DNA from: an uncultured Candidatus Actinomarina sp.
GTDB lineage: Bacteria > Actinomycetota > Acidimicrobiia > Actinomarinales > Actinomarinaceae
Direction of reading: 5' to 3'
Length of the DNA: 64,000 nt
NCBI GenBank assembly: GCA_902596545.1
Contig: CACJUH010000002.1
Span: 1 to 64,000 of the forward strand
Under the pieces are notes generated by a model, which had not been told where the DNA came from, ran no database searches, and saw nothing but the letters and a program-made list of their open reading frames with translations. Positions 1 to 8,389 of the stretch are shown piece after piece. Positions within the stretch are counted from its first letter, which is position 1, and the number at the start of each line of letters is the position of its first letter. The position numbers were made by a program, and so were the translations under genes.

Positions 1-539
1 ATAACGAAGAGACGCCTAATCCCTATGAGGGTGAGTTTTTAAATTTTGTTGGTTTTGAGGGTGAGAATCAAAATATATTGGACGAATTAGTCTTATCAAT
101 GCCACAACTGTTACAAGATGTACTACAAGATAAAGTTATTTACGTTAATGGATGTCATGATTATGCAAAGTCTTTGGTTGAAAGATGTCCATATGGAGTT
201 TGGGATTCATCTGGTACAAATTCTGACGGAAGCAAGGGTGCAGAATGGTCTATGTCTATTTGGGTTTCGAATAGAGCTTTTGATGCTCAGAGAGCAGAAG
301 ATGTATTGATACACGAATCATCTCATGCTTTTTCATACATAACAAGAAACTGTAACACTTCAGAAAATCAGAGCTATAGATTGGACGCGTGGGCATACTT
401 TGGCGGAGAGGAAAAATTTGCAGATGCTTTAGTTCTTTATTTTGGTGGTTCGTACAATCATTACAGAGATTCTGGAGAGCTTTCAAATGATGAAAATAGT
501 TATCTTACAAATTATTTGGAGGCTTGTACAAACTCATAA
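1..539 (+). CDS. HExxH-motif putative secreted metallopeptidase-like protein, 5' end outside window
   Basis: The reading frame is open to the left edge (first full codon at position 3), so this is the C-terminal part of a longer protein; the TTG at 78 is probably not its start. The visible 179 residues contain HESSH (codons around 315-329), a classical HExxH zinc-peptidase motif. It is followed about 35 residues later by a Glu-rich EEKFADAL segment that could supply the third zinc ligand, as in small gluzincin-like peptidases. Four cysteines (in NGCHDY, ERCPYG, RNCNTS and EACTNS) suggest an exported, disulfide-bonded domain. The substrate is unknown and I cannot name a family. Because the N-terminus is missing, secretion is inferred only from the cysteines and the low-complexity acidic leader. 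Confidence 0.55.
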   Translation, partial: NEETPNPYEGEFLNFVGFEGENQNILDELVLSMPQLLQDVLQDKVIYVNGCHDYAKSLVERCPYGVWDSSGTNSDGSKGAEWSMSIWVSNRAFDAQRAEDVLIHESSHAFSYITRNCNTSENQSYRLDAWAYFGGEEKFADALVLYFGGSYNHYRDSGELSNDENSYLTNYLEACTNS

Positions 540-557
540 AATATTTGATATATTTAA

Positions 558-1403
558 ATGATGGGCGAAGCTGTAAGTAATTCATTACCACTAAATATTG
601 TCACCTCTTTTATACCTGTCTTATTTTATTTTCTAGGTTTGAACAGTGAAATGGAACAATTTAAAGCTTTATTAAGAGAAAAAAAATCTCTTCTATATGG
701 TTTTGGCATTCAACTTTTACTCCTTCCGCTTATAGGTCTTCTAGTTTCTGAGATATTCAGTTATTCTTTATTTGCTGTTGCAGTTGTGATAGTAATGATT
801 GTTCCAGGTGGGCACATTTCAGGCTTGCTAACCCATATTAAAGAAGGGAATGTAGCATTATCTTTTTTCTTAACTAGTTTTGCATCAGTCATTTCACCAC
901 TGACGATTACTTTTTGGTTAACGATAGCTACTACAAGATCAGGTGAATATAGTATTGATGCAGCTGACTCATTCATTCAACTATTTTTGTTTGTTTGCTT
1001 ACCATTTATTTTTGGCATGGTTTCAAAAATCAAATTATTAAAATTTACGAAATTAATTTTTAACCCACTAGATAAATTTTTGAAATTATTAATCATATTA
1101 GTTTCAATTTGGACCCCGATTGATCTGAGAACATATATCCTTGACAACCTTCAAGAAGGAATTCTAATTTCAGTAACTTCTCTAATAGCTATATTTTTTA
1201 TTAGCAGAAGAATTATAACTATCTCAAAAATTGATTTAACTAATGCAAAAACACTTCAAATTGAAGCATTATGTCAAAACTTCCCAATTGTGCTTGCTAT
1301 TTCACTCGCATTAGATTTACCAGAGATTGCAATATATGGAGTAATTTTCTATTTAGTAAGCACTGTTGTTGCTGTGTCTTACTCGTTTTTAAAAAAATAT
1401 TAA
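558..1403 (+). CDS. Bile acid:sodium symporter (BASS/SBF) family transporter
   Basis: A 281-residue integral membrane protein with about nine hydrophobic segments. The early block GLNSEMEQFKALLRE matches the conserved cytosolic loop of BASS proteins. The later PGGHISGLLTHIKEGNVAL segment corresponds to the family's PGG-S-N-hxT-xxxGDxALS motif at the unwound crossing helices. Known BASS members couple Na+ entry to uptake of organic anions such as bile acids, pyruvate or pantothenate; the substrate here cannot be told. The tandem ATG ATG at 558/561 leaves the exact start open, and there is no clear Shine-Dalgarno. It lies 18 bases after the HExxH gene and 104 bases before rho. Confidence 0.7.
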   Translation: MMGEAVSNSLPLNIVTSFIPVLFYFLGLNSEMEQFKALLREKKSLLYGFGIQLLLLPLIGLLVSEIFSYSLFAVAVVIVMIVPGGHISGLLTHIKEGNVALSFFLTSFASVISPLTITFWLTIATTRSGEYSIDAADSFIQLFLFVCLPFIFGMVSKIKLLKFTKLIFNPLDKFLKLLIILVSIWTPIDLRTYILDNLQEGILISVTSLIAIFFISRRIITISKIDLTNAKTLQIEALCQNFPIVLAISLALDLPEIAIYGVIFYLVSTVVAVSYSFLKKY

Positions 1404-1407
1404 TTCT

Positions 1408-1436
1408 TATTTATTTAAAAAAATTATGTATATAAT
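1408..1436 (+). promoter_or_regulatory. Candidate sigma70-type promoter for rho operon
   Basis: A perfect TATAAT lies at 1431-1436 in the 104-base gap before rho, with a weak TTATTT-like element about 17 bases upstream. Initiation near 1443 would give a leader of about 65 bases ending in the strong AGGAG ribosome site before rho. In such AT-rich DNA a TATAAT can arise by chance, hence the moderate confidence. Confidence 0.4.
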
Positions 1437-1507
1437 GAGATAGTCTTTCAGACAAACACAATTCACAAATCATTTCAAACAAATTTGATTTATATATAGG
1501 AGAAAAA

Positions 1508-2854
1508 ATGTCCGCAAGATCACAATTACAATCTAAACCTGTTGCAGACTTAAGGTCTATAGCTGAAAGTTTAGGGATTGAACATAAAGGACTGCAAAAA
1601 GCAAAATTAATAGATTTACTCGTTGAACATAGTGATGATATTTTAGATTCAATTGAAGAAGATACGCCAGAAGTTATAAGCACAACCAAAGACGACGATG
1701 CACCTGCTGTTGTCAGTTCTGGAAGTAGCGATATCAAGAAAGGTGAAATAAGAGAAGGTATTCTCGATACGTTGCCTGAGGGATATGGATTTTTAAGATG
1801 TAATGGATACAAGCCAAGTGAAGAAGATGTCTATGTTGCTGCCGGTGTAATTAAGAAATATAGAATGCGTAAAGGGGATCTTGTTAGTGGTCCAATCCGT
1901 GCACCTAGACAAAAAGAAAAGTATCCTGCACTTGTTGAGCCAAAGACAGTTAATGGTGCAGATCCAGAACTACTTGCTAGAAGAGTAGATTTCAATAAAT
2001 TGACACCATTGTTTCCAGACGAGAGATTAAAACTAGAAATTGATGGAAGCCCTGACAAAATTCTTCCAAGAATAATTGATTTAATCGCACCGATAGGAAA
2101 AGGTCAAAGAGGATTAATTGTTTCTCCTCCTAAAGCAGGCAAGACAACAATCTTGAAAGAAATTGCTAACTCTATCACTTCAAACAATCCTGAAGTTTAT
2201 TTAATGGTAGTACTTGTTGATGAAAGACCCGAAGAGGTCACAGATATGCAAAGATCTGTTGATGGGGAAGTCGTCTATTCAACATTTGATAGACCACCAG
2301 ATGAACATACACAAGTCTCAAGATTAGCAATTGAAAGAGCCAAAAGGCTCGTAGAGGAAGGAAAAGATGTTGTCATCTTACTAGATTCAATTACTCGTCT
2401 TGCTCGTGCTCATAACCTTGCGACACCTGCAAGCGGTAGAATTTTATCAGGCGGTGTTGACTCAACAGCACTAACTCCTCCAAAACAGTTCTTTGGTGCA
2501 GCTAGAAATATCGAAGGGGGAGGTAGTTTAACAATTCTTGGTACTGCTCTTGTTGAGACGGGTTCAAAGATGGATGAGGTTATCTTTGAAGAGTTCAAAG
2601 GAACAGGAAATATGGAGTTACGCCTAGATAGACAACTTGCAGATAAAAGAGTTTTCCCAGCTATCGATGTTACTCCTTCAGGAACAAGAGAAGAGCAAAG
2701 ACTTGTATCCCCTAAAGAATTAGAGTCTTTATGGGCACTAAGAAGAGTTCTTGTTGCTCTAGAAGGTGGAGCCGCTACAGAGCTTTTGATTGATAAATTA
2801 AAAGAGACTAAAAGCAATGACGCTTTTTTAAAAGACGTAGCAAAAGCTAAATAA
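1508..2854 (+). CDS. rho: Transcription termination factor Rho
   Basis: Hexameric RNA-dependent ATPase/helicase that ends transcription at Rho-dependent sites. The protein has 448 residues: a Rho_N helical domain (about 11-45), a short acidic linker (about 46-78), the cold-shock-like RNA-binding domain (about 80-150) and the RecA-type motor. Walker A is PPKAGKT (about 207-213), Walker B is VVILLDS (about 288-294), and the LSGGVDSTAL loop follows. Actinobacterial Rho usually carries a long charged insertion between Rho_N and the RNA-binding domain; here it is reduced to about 30 residues, in keeping with genome reduction. An AGGAG site lies just before the ATG. It heads a long + strand run into the atp genes. 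Confidence 0.97.
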   Translation: MSARSQLQSKPVADLRSIAESLGIEHKGLQKAKLIDLLVEHSDDILDSIEEDTPEVISTTKDDDAPAVVSSGSSDIKKGEIREGILDTLPEGYGFLRCNGYKPSEEDVYVAAGVIKKYRMRKGDLVSGPIRAPRQKEKYPALVEPKTVNGADPELLARRVDFNKLTPLFPDERLKLEIDGSPDKILPRIIDLIAPIGKGQRGLIVSPPKAGKTTILKEIANSITSNNPEVYLMVVLVDERPEEVTDMQRSVDGEVVYSTFDRPPDEHTQVSRLAIERAKRLVEEGKDVVILLDSITRLARAHNLATPASGRILSGGVDSTALTPPKQFFGAARNIEGGGSLTILGTALVETGSKMDEVIFEEFKGTGNMELRLDRQLADKRVFPAIDVTPSGTREEQRLVSPKELESLWALRRVLVALEGGAATELLIDKLKETKSNDAFLKDVAKAK

Positions 2855-2893
2855 TCTTATAAAGTAGATTAGATATTATTGTAAAGTAGAACT

Positions 2894-3187
2894 ATGAAAC
2901 AAGGCATACACCCAGATTATAGAGAAGTTGTTTTTCAGGATGAAGACGCAGGTTTTGCGTTCTTAACTCGTTCAACTATAAAAACAAACGAAACTATTCA
3001 ATGGGAAGATGGAAATGAATATCCATTAGTTAAACTAGAAATCTCTAGTGCAAGCCATCCTTTCTTCACAGGTAAACAAAAACTTGTTGACTCTACTGGA
3101 AGAGTTGAAAGATTTAAACAACGTTACGGATCTACAAGCACACGACAAGCACCTAAAGCTGAAGTATCTTCGCAAGAAGAAGAATAA
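2894..3187 (+). CDS. rpmE: 50S ribosomal protein L31, type B (zinc-free)
   Basis: The 97 residues open with [15 protein letters not shown] and carry the FAFLTRST and [12 protein letters not shown] blocks typical of L31 type B. There is no CxxC pair, so this is the zinc-independent form, which many bacteria induce only under zinc starvation. Here it sits in the housekeeping rho-rpmE-prfA position where the ordinary L31 gene is usually found. The C-terminus has a short acidic tail. It lies 39 bases after rho and 21 bases before the DUF1385 gene. Confidence 0.93.
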   Translation: MKQGIHPDYREVVFQDEDAGFAFLTRSTIKTNETIQWEDGNEYPLVKLEISSASHPFFTGKQKLVDSTGRVERFKQRYGSTSTRQAPKAEVSSQEEE

Positions 3188-3208
3188 CTTAGCTTTTCTT
3201 AATTTATT

Positions 3209-4123
3209 ATGTCTGATATTGATATTTCTTATGGTGGCCAAGCTGTAATTGGCGGTGTCCTTATACAAAGTCCAAAAGGGTGGTCTCTTGGTATAAGAGA
3301 TAAGGATGAAAATCTACATAGATATTATGAACCAAGGGTTCCTCTCGTAAGAAGAAATAAGTTTTGGGCAGCTCCATTTATCAGAGGTTTTGGCGCACTA
3401 ATTGATTCAATGTATGTTGGGTTTAAGGCAATTACATTATCTGAGAAAATATATTCCAAACTTGAAGATGAAGAGGAAAGTTTATTGTCAAAGGTTATTA
3501 CTTACTCAGTACTAATTGCAGTTCTCTTACTTTTCATTGCAGGTCCACGTCTTCTTGTTGAAATGATAAATTATGAACAAATTGGCACAGGAATAATCGA
3601 GGGATTATTTCGAGGAGTGATAGTAATAATTTATATTTATCTAATCGGTAGAACAAAAGATGCTCAAGAACTATTTGAATATCATGGAGCAGAGCATATG
3701 ACAATAGCTTCCTATGAAGACAAGCAGTCACTAGAGTTTGACAATGTCACTAATTATCCTAAAGAACATGTTAGATGTGGTACATCGTTCTTATTTTTGA
3801 TTGTTTTTATAAGTCTTCTTACTTTGCCATTTATCCCAAATTTAAACATTGTTATGACAACAATTACGAGACTTTTACATGTGGTGGTAGTTTCTATGAT
3901 TTCTTATGAAGTACTTAAATTTAATTTTAAAAACTCGGACTCAATTATTGCCAAGATATTTGCTACTCCTGGAATATGGACACAAAAAATAACAACGAAA
4001 AATCCATCAAAAGAACAAATTGAAGTAGCAATTTTATCAATGGCTAACTGTATCGCACATTCAGAAAACACAGATAGATTTAATGAAATTCTTGCAAACA
4101 CAAGTGAGGTCAAAATTGGATAA
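3209..4123 (+). CDS. DUF1385 (YqhQ-like) membrane protein
   Basis: A 304-residue polytopic protein. The N-terminal YGGQAVIGGVLIQSP block and the central EYHGAEHMTIASYE segment with VRCGTSFLF are hallmarks of DUF1385. The His/Glu-rich central motif flanked by membrane segments looks like a metal or active site, but no biochemical function is established for the family. Its location between rpmE and prfA is the usual one in several actinobacterial and clostridial genomes, which suggests a link with translation or envelope housekeeping (inference). Its 3' end overlaps the preferred prfA start by 8 bases. Confidence 0.85.
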   Translation: MSDIDISYGGQAVIGGVLIQSPKGWSLGIRDKDENLHRYYEPRVPLVRRNKFWAAPFIRGFGALIDSMYVGFKAITLSEKIYSKLEDEEESLLSKVITYSVLIAVLLLFIAGPRLLVEMINYEQIGTGIIEGLFRGVIVIIYIYLIGRTKDAQELFEYHGAEHMTIASYEDKQSLEFDNVTNYPKEHVRCGTSFLFLIVFISLLTLPFIPNLNIVMTTITRLLHVVVVSMISYEVLKFNFKNSDSIIAKIFATPGIWTQKITTKNPSKEQIEVAILSMANCIAHSENTDRFNEILANTSEVKIG

Positions 4124-5198
4124 TTCACTACATGAAAAACTAATTACAATAGAAGCCTCTCTGCCTGAAATTGAAAAACAGTTGTCAGAAATCGATATTT
4201 CTAGAGATCAAAAAGCCTATGCAGAAATGGCAAAAAAGCATAGCGATGTTTCTACAATCGTTGAATTATTTGTTGAGTGGAAAGACATCAATCTTGAAAT
4301 TGCTGATGCTGAAGAACTCTTGCAATCTGAATCTGATGAGGAAATGAAGACTGAGTTCGAGGGAATAATTTCAGAGAACAAATCAAAGCTCGATCCATTA
4401 ATTCAGAAAATAAAGATTTCACTTCTTCCAAAAGACCCATCTGATGACAAAGATGTATTAGTAGAAATAAGACCTGGAGCAGGTGGAGAAGAGGCAGCGA
4501 TCTGGGTTGGTGACTTATATAAAATGTATACAAGATTCGCAGAAAGAAGCTCTTGGAAGGTAGAGCCTATAGAAATTACTGACTCTGATATGGGTGGTTA
4601 CAGCAAGATTATTTTTGCCATTAAATCTAAAGGCGTCTATTCAAAATTAAAATTTGAGGCTGGTGCACATCGAGTGCAGAGAGTACCTAAAACAGAATCG
4701 CAAGGCAGAGTTCACACTTCTATCGCAACTGTAGCAGTTTTACCAGAGGCAGAAGACGTAGATATCAATATTGACCAAAACGATTTAAAGGTTGACGTAT
4801 ACAGATCTAGTGGACCAGGGGGACAGAGTGTTAACACCACTGACTCAGCAGTAAGAATTACGCATATTCCTACAGGATTAGTTGTTTCCTGCCAGGATGA
4901 AAAATCTCAACTTCAAAACAAAGAAAAAGCTATGAGAATTTTAAGAGCACGTCTTTTAAAAGCCGAGCAAGAAAAAGCTGCGGCTGAAAGAGCTAAAGAC
5001 AGAAAAGAACAGGTAGGTTCTGGAGAGAGATCAGACAAGATAAGAACTTACAATTATAAGGACAATAGAGTTTCAGATCATAGAATTAATTTAACCCTTA
5101 AAAAATTAGATCAAGTTCTTGATGGAGACTTAGATGAATTTGTGGATGCATTAGTTTCTGACAATGAGGCATCAAGACTTGCAAACCTTGATGAATAA
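4116..5198 (+). CDS. prfA: Peptide chain release factor 1 (RF1)
   Basis: Recognises UAA and UAG stop codons and triggers peptidyl-tRNA hydrolysis. It has the RF1-type PxT anticodon-like tripeptide (PKT in RVPKTESQGR) rather than the SPF of RF2, and the catalytic GGQ at residues 235-237 within SSGPGGQSVNTT. I prefer the TTG at 4116: GAGG at 4106-4109 gives a 6-base spacer, and the product is then 360 residues, the usual RF1 length. An in-frame ATG at 4083 would add 11 residues and deepen the overlap with the DUF1385 gene. The stop overlaps the prmC start by one base. Confidence 0.96.
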   Translation: MDNSLHEKLITIEASLPEIEKQLSEIDISRDQKAYAEMAKKHSDVSTIVELFVEWKDINLEIADAEELLQSESDEEMKTEFEGIISENKSKLDPLIQKIKISLLPKDPSDDKDVLVEIRPGAGGEEAAIWVGDLYKMYTRFAERSSWKVEPIEITDSDMGGYSKIIFAIKSKGVYSKLKFEAGAHRVQRVPKTESQGRVHTSIATVAVLPEAEDVDINIDQNDLKVDVYRSSGPGGQSVNTTDSAVRITHIPTGLVVSCQDEKSQLQNKEKAMRILRARLLKAEQEKAAAERAKDRKEQVGSGERSDKIRTYNYKDNRVSDHRINLTLKKLDQVLDGDLDEFVDALVSDNEASRLANLDE

Positions 5199-5947
5199 TG
5201 GGAATTCAAAGTATTCCTGAACACGAATTAGCAAGATTGCGTGAAAAAGCTAAAGAAATCACAGGCTCTCAGTTTGATTACCAGTCATCATATACAGAGT
5301 TGCTTTCAAGAAGACTAAATGGTGAACCCTTACAATACATTGAAGAGTACGTTCCTTTTTACTCTATTCAAATTAATGTTGATCAACGGTGTTTGATACC
5401 TAGGCCTGAAACTGAATACATGATTGAAATTATCAAAAATAACATTGATACGCCAAAAAAAATCTTAGATGTTGGCACTGGAACCGGTTGTATAGCACTG
5501 ATGATGAAAAAACTATTTCCTGATTCTGAGGTACATGCTGTAGATATATCTAATGATGCTTTATCTTTGGCAAAAGAAAATGCTGAAATAAATAATCTAG
5601 AAGTTAATTTCTATCAATCTGATCTTTTAAGCAATGTAGAAACATTAGATTTCGATTTAATTGTTGCTAATCTTCCTTACATTCCTACAAGCACTCTCTC
5701 AACACTCAATAAAGAGGTAATTGATTATGAACCACTCATTGCTCTCGATGGAGGAGAAGATGGTCGTCTTTATATTGATAAATTGCAAAATGATTTAAAA
5801 AATATTGATTCTAAAGAATTAGTTTTAGTACTTGAAGTTGATACTTCACATGCAGAATCTTTACTCAGTTCATTTACTGATTGGGAAGATGTAAAATTAG
5901 AGAAAGACTTAGTTGAAAGAGACAGATACATTGTCGCAAGAAAATAA
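5198..5947 (+). CDS. prmC: Release factor glutamine N5-methyltransferase PrmC (HemK)
   Basis: Uses S-adenosylmethionine to methylate the glutamine of the GGQ motif of release factors; its substrate RF1 is encoded immediately upstream. The 249 residues comprise an N-terminal helical substrate-binding domain (with EPLQYIEEYVPFYSIQ), the SAM-binding LDVGTGTGCIAL glycine loop and a VDISNDAL acidic strand. The catalytic motif, normally NPPY, reads NLPY here, followed by IPTS; the first Pro is replaced by Leu but Asn, Pro and Tyr are kept. The ATG shares a base with the prfA stop (TAATG), indicating translational coupling. Confidence 0.93.
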   Translation: MGIQSIPEHELARLREKAKEITGSQFDYQSSYTELLSRRLNGEPLQYIEEYVPFYSIQINVDQRCLIPRPETEYMIEIIKNNIDTPKKILDVGTGTGCIALMMKKLFPDSEVHAVDISNDALSLAKENAEINNLEVNFYQSDLLSNVETLDFDLIVANLPYIPTSTLSTLNKEVIDYEPLIALDGGEDGRLYIDKLQNDLKNIDSKELVLVLEVDTSHAESLLSSFTDWEDVKLEKDLVERDRYIVARK

Positions 5948-6515
5948 TCTCGAATTAGCAATTGACGCCATTAGGAATGGGGAAGTTGTAGGTATTCCTA
6001 CTGAAACAGTTTATGGAATAGGAGTTGATCCATATTCGCAAACTGCAGTAGATAAAATATTCTCATTAAAAGAAAGAAGTGAAAAAAAACCTTTATCCAT
6101 TCTTATAAGTTCATTTCACGAAATACAAAAATTAAATGTTACAACTTTAATCCCAGATGTTGTCGAACTGTATTGGCCTGGACCATTGACTATTATCGTA
6201 GAAACCTCAAATGATTTTGCAAACGGGGTAGGAACCAAAGAACCAAGCTCAATTGGAGTAAGAGTGCCTGAAAATGAACTGGCAATTAATTTACTTAAAC
6301 AAACGGGACCCCTCGCAGTAACAAGTGCAAATATTTCCGGGGAAGAAGACTTTACAAGCGATGAACAAGCAAGAGAGGCATTTGGTGAGAAGATATCCCA
6401 TTATTTAAGTGGAGAATCACTTCATGGAAATGGCTCTACTGTTGTTGATCTTAGAGTTGACGGTGGAGAAGTATTAAGACAAGGCCCACTTAAATGGCCA
6501 CCAAGTTACTGTTAG
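5913..6515 (+). CDS. tsaC: L-threonylcarbamoyladenylate synthase (YrdC/Sua5 domain)
   Basis: Makes threonylcarbamoyl-AMP from threonine, bicarbonate and ATP for the universal t6A37 modification of ANN-decoding tRNAs. About 200 residues with only the YrdC domain (TsaC form, no Sua5 tail): IPTETVYGIGVDP near the start, the SLKERSEKKPLSILI Lys/Arg substrate-binding block, and PLAVTSANISGE. The start is uncertain. TTG 5913 gives 200 residues, while TTG 5931 gives a protein starting MSQENN and a smaller overlap with prmC (17 rather than 35 bases). It is followed 9 bases later by glyA. Confidence 0.92.
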   Translation: MKETDTLSQENNLELAIDAIRNGEVVGIPTETVYGIGVDPYSQTAVDKIFSLKERSEKKPLSILISSFHEIQKLNVTTLIPDVVELYWPGPLTIIVETSNDFANGVGTKEPSSIGVRVPENELAINLLKQTGPLAVTSANISGEEDFTSDEQAREAFGEKISHYLSGESLHGNGSTVVDLRVDGGEVLRQGPLKWPPSYC

Positions 6516-6524
6516 AATATATAT

Positions 6525-7787
6525 ATGACACAAAAAGGAGCATCTCAAGAATCCCTATCCTCTGTAGATACAGAGATAGCTGGACTAATTGACTCTGATC
6601 TTGGACGTCAAAATTCACACATACATTTAATAGCTTCTGAAAACTTTGCATCAAAGGCTGTTATGGAGGCTTCTGGTTCAATCCTGACTAATAAATATTC
6701 TGAGGGTTTTCCTGGTAGAAGATACTACGAGGGTTGTGAAGTAGTTGATGAGATAGAACAATTAGCTATTGATAGAGCATGTGAGTTATTCGAAGCAGAT
6801 CACGCTAATGTACAACCTCATTCTGGATCATCTGCAAATATGGCAGTTTATCTATCTCTCTTAGAACCAGGAGATACTGTTTTAGGAATGTCATTAGATC
6901 AGGGTGGCCACTTAACACATGGGTCGCCAGTAAATTTTTCTGGTAGAGTTTATAACTTTGTTGGATATGGATTAGATCAAGATACTGAACTAATCAATAT
7001 GGAAGAAGTTTACAGAATGGCTGTTGAGAATAAGCCAAAATTGATAATTGCAGGTTATTCATCATATTCTCAATCTTTAAATTTTGAAAGGTTTAGAGAG
7101 ATTGCTGATGAAGTAGGAGCTTATCTGTTGGTCGATGCCGCTCACTTTATAGGTCTCGTAGCAGGAAAAGTTGTAGAAAATCCAACAAAATATGCAGATG
7201 TTGTTACTGCTACAACTCATAAAGCATTGAGAGGACCACGAGGAGGTCTTATTTTATGTAAAGAGGATTTTGCAAAAACGATTGATAAAAATATTTTCCC
7301 TGGCGCACAAGGTGGTGCAATAAATAACCAAATTGCTGCAAAAGCAGTGTGTTTTAAAGAGGCTATGACTCAAGAATATAAAGATTATGCACAACAGATT
7401 TTAAATAACGCTGTAGCCCTATCTGACTCATTTACAAGTGAAGGATTACGAGTTGTGAGTGGAGGCACTGAAAATCATATCGTTTTGGTTGACACTCGAA
7501 GTGTAGATGACGAATTAACAGGAAAAGACGCAGGTATTTTATTAAATGATAAAGGTATTACATTAAATCGTAATGCAATTCCTTTTGATCCACGTTCACC
7601 ATTCATTACCTCAGGTATACGAATGGGAACTCCTGCTGTAACAACCTGTGGTATGAAAGAAAAAGAAATGAAAGAAGTTGGTCATTTGATTTCTGAAATT
7701 CTTAAGTCAAGAAATGACGACTCAAAGTTACAAGAACTTGAAACCAAAGTTAGAGATATTGCAAAAGAATTTCAACCATATGGCTAG
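6525..7787 (+). CDS. glyA: Serine hydroxymethyltransferase
   Basis: PLP enzyme that converts serine and tetrahydrofolate to glycine and 5,10-methylene-THF, the main source of one-carbon units. The 420 residues are standard length. IHLIASENFASKAV, the SEGFPGRRYYEGC block and the PLP-lysine motif TATTHKALRGPRGG (Lys233) are all present. Placement between tsaC and the atp operon is common in actinobacteria. Its 3' end overlaps the ATG of the AtpZ-like gene by 8 bases (CATATGGCTAG), so both may be translationally coupled. Confidence 0.97.
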   Translation: MTQKGASQESLSSVDTEIAGLIDSDLGRQNSHIHLIASENFASKAVMEASGSILTNKYSEGFPGRRYYEGCEVVDEIEQLAIDRACELFEADHANVQPHSGSSANMAVYLSLLEPGDTVLGMSLDQGGHLTHGSPVNFSGRVYNFVGYGLDQDTELINMEEVYRMAVENKPKLIIAGYSSYSQSLNFERFREIADEVGAYLLVDAAHFIGLVAGKVVENPTKYADVVTATTHKALRGPRGGLILCKEDFAKTIDKNIFPGAQGGAINNQIAAKAVCFKEAMTQEYKDYAQQILNNAVALSDSFTSEGLRVVSGGTENHIVLVDTRSVDDELTGKDAGILLNDKGITLNRNAIPFDPRSPFITSGIRMGTPAVTTCGMKEKEMKEVGHLISEILKSRNDDSKLQELETKVRDIAKEFQPYG

Positions 7788-7995
7788 ATCAAAACTCAGT
7801 CTTCAAGAATTCGGACCTGTATCATCTTTTTCTACTTCGATATTAAGTGGTTTAATGATTGGTTTAGGTATTCAGTACTTTTTTGGATATGAACCATTTC
7901 CAGTTGTGATATTCGTATTTGTTGGCATTTATGACGGATATAGAAGAATGTGGAAAATTTCTGAAAAGATGGAAGGTGAAGATATTGAACGTTGA
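7780..7995 (+). CDS. AtpZ-like small membrane protein of the ATP synthase operon
   Basis: Starting at the ATG 7780, which overlaps the glyA stop, the product has 71 residues. It has two hydrophobic helices separated by a short turn (ILSGLMIGLGIQYFFG, then PVVIFVFVGIYDG) and ends in a charged tail. This two-helix pattern with a trailing GIYDGYRRMW is like AtpZ/ATPase_gene1 proteins, which sit at the head of atp operons with AtpI and are linked to c-ring assembly or cation supply. The longer in-frame start at 7714 is buried in glyA and adds a non-hydrophobic extension, so I reject it. Confidence 0.7.
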   Translation: MARSKLSLQEFGPVSSFSTSILSGLMIGLGIQYFFGYEPFPVVIFVFVGIYDGYRRMWKISEKMEGEDIER

Positions 7996-8389
7996 GATTG
8001 AAATAGCAAAAAGAATGCTTTTTAGATCTTCACCTATATATGTCTTGACTCCTGTAGCATTCCTTCTTAAATCACAAGAAGCATTCTTCACCTCTTTATA
8101 TTCATCAGCAATAGTTGCTACTGGCTTTTTTCTTGGAGCAGTAATCATGTCTTATGCAGCAAAAATCTCCTTAAACTTCTATTATTTTGCAGCTTTATTT
8201 GGGTATGTTTTTAGATTAATTTTTATATTTGGATTTCTCTTATTAATAAAAAGCGTATATTCTATTGATGATTTGGCAATGTCTCTGACAGTGCCAATTG
8301 TCTTTTTAACAATGTTATTTATAGAAATGACTATGGTTATTAAGAGAAAAGACACGGATTTAGATTGGGCAAATGATAACAGCAGCTGA
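7985..8389 (+). CDS. atpI: ATP synthase subunit I-like protein
   Basis: With the TTG at 7985 (GGAAGG at 7971-7976, 8-base spacer) this is a 134-residue protein with four hydrophobic segments and a charged C-terminus. That is the size and topology of AtpI, which assists c-ring assembly in other bacteria. Sequence conservation in this family is weak, so the call rests mainly on topology and on its place directly before atpB, which it overlaps by 17 bases. A TTG at 7919 would add 22 residues that overlap the AtpZ-like gene more deeply. Confidence 0.7.
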   Translation: MNVEIEIAKRMLFRSSPIYVLTPVAFLLKSQEAFFTSLYSSAIVATGFFLGAVIMSYAAKISLNFYYFAALFGYVFRLIFIFGFLLLIKSVYSIDDLAMSLTVPIVFLTMLFIEMTMVIKRKDTDLDWANDNSS

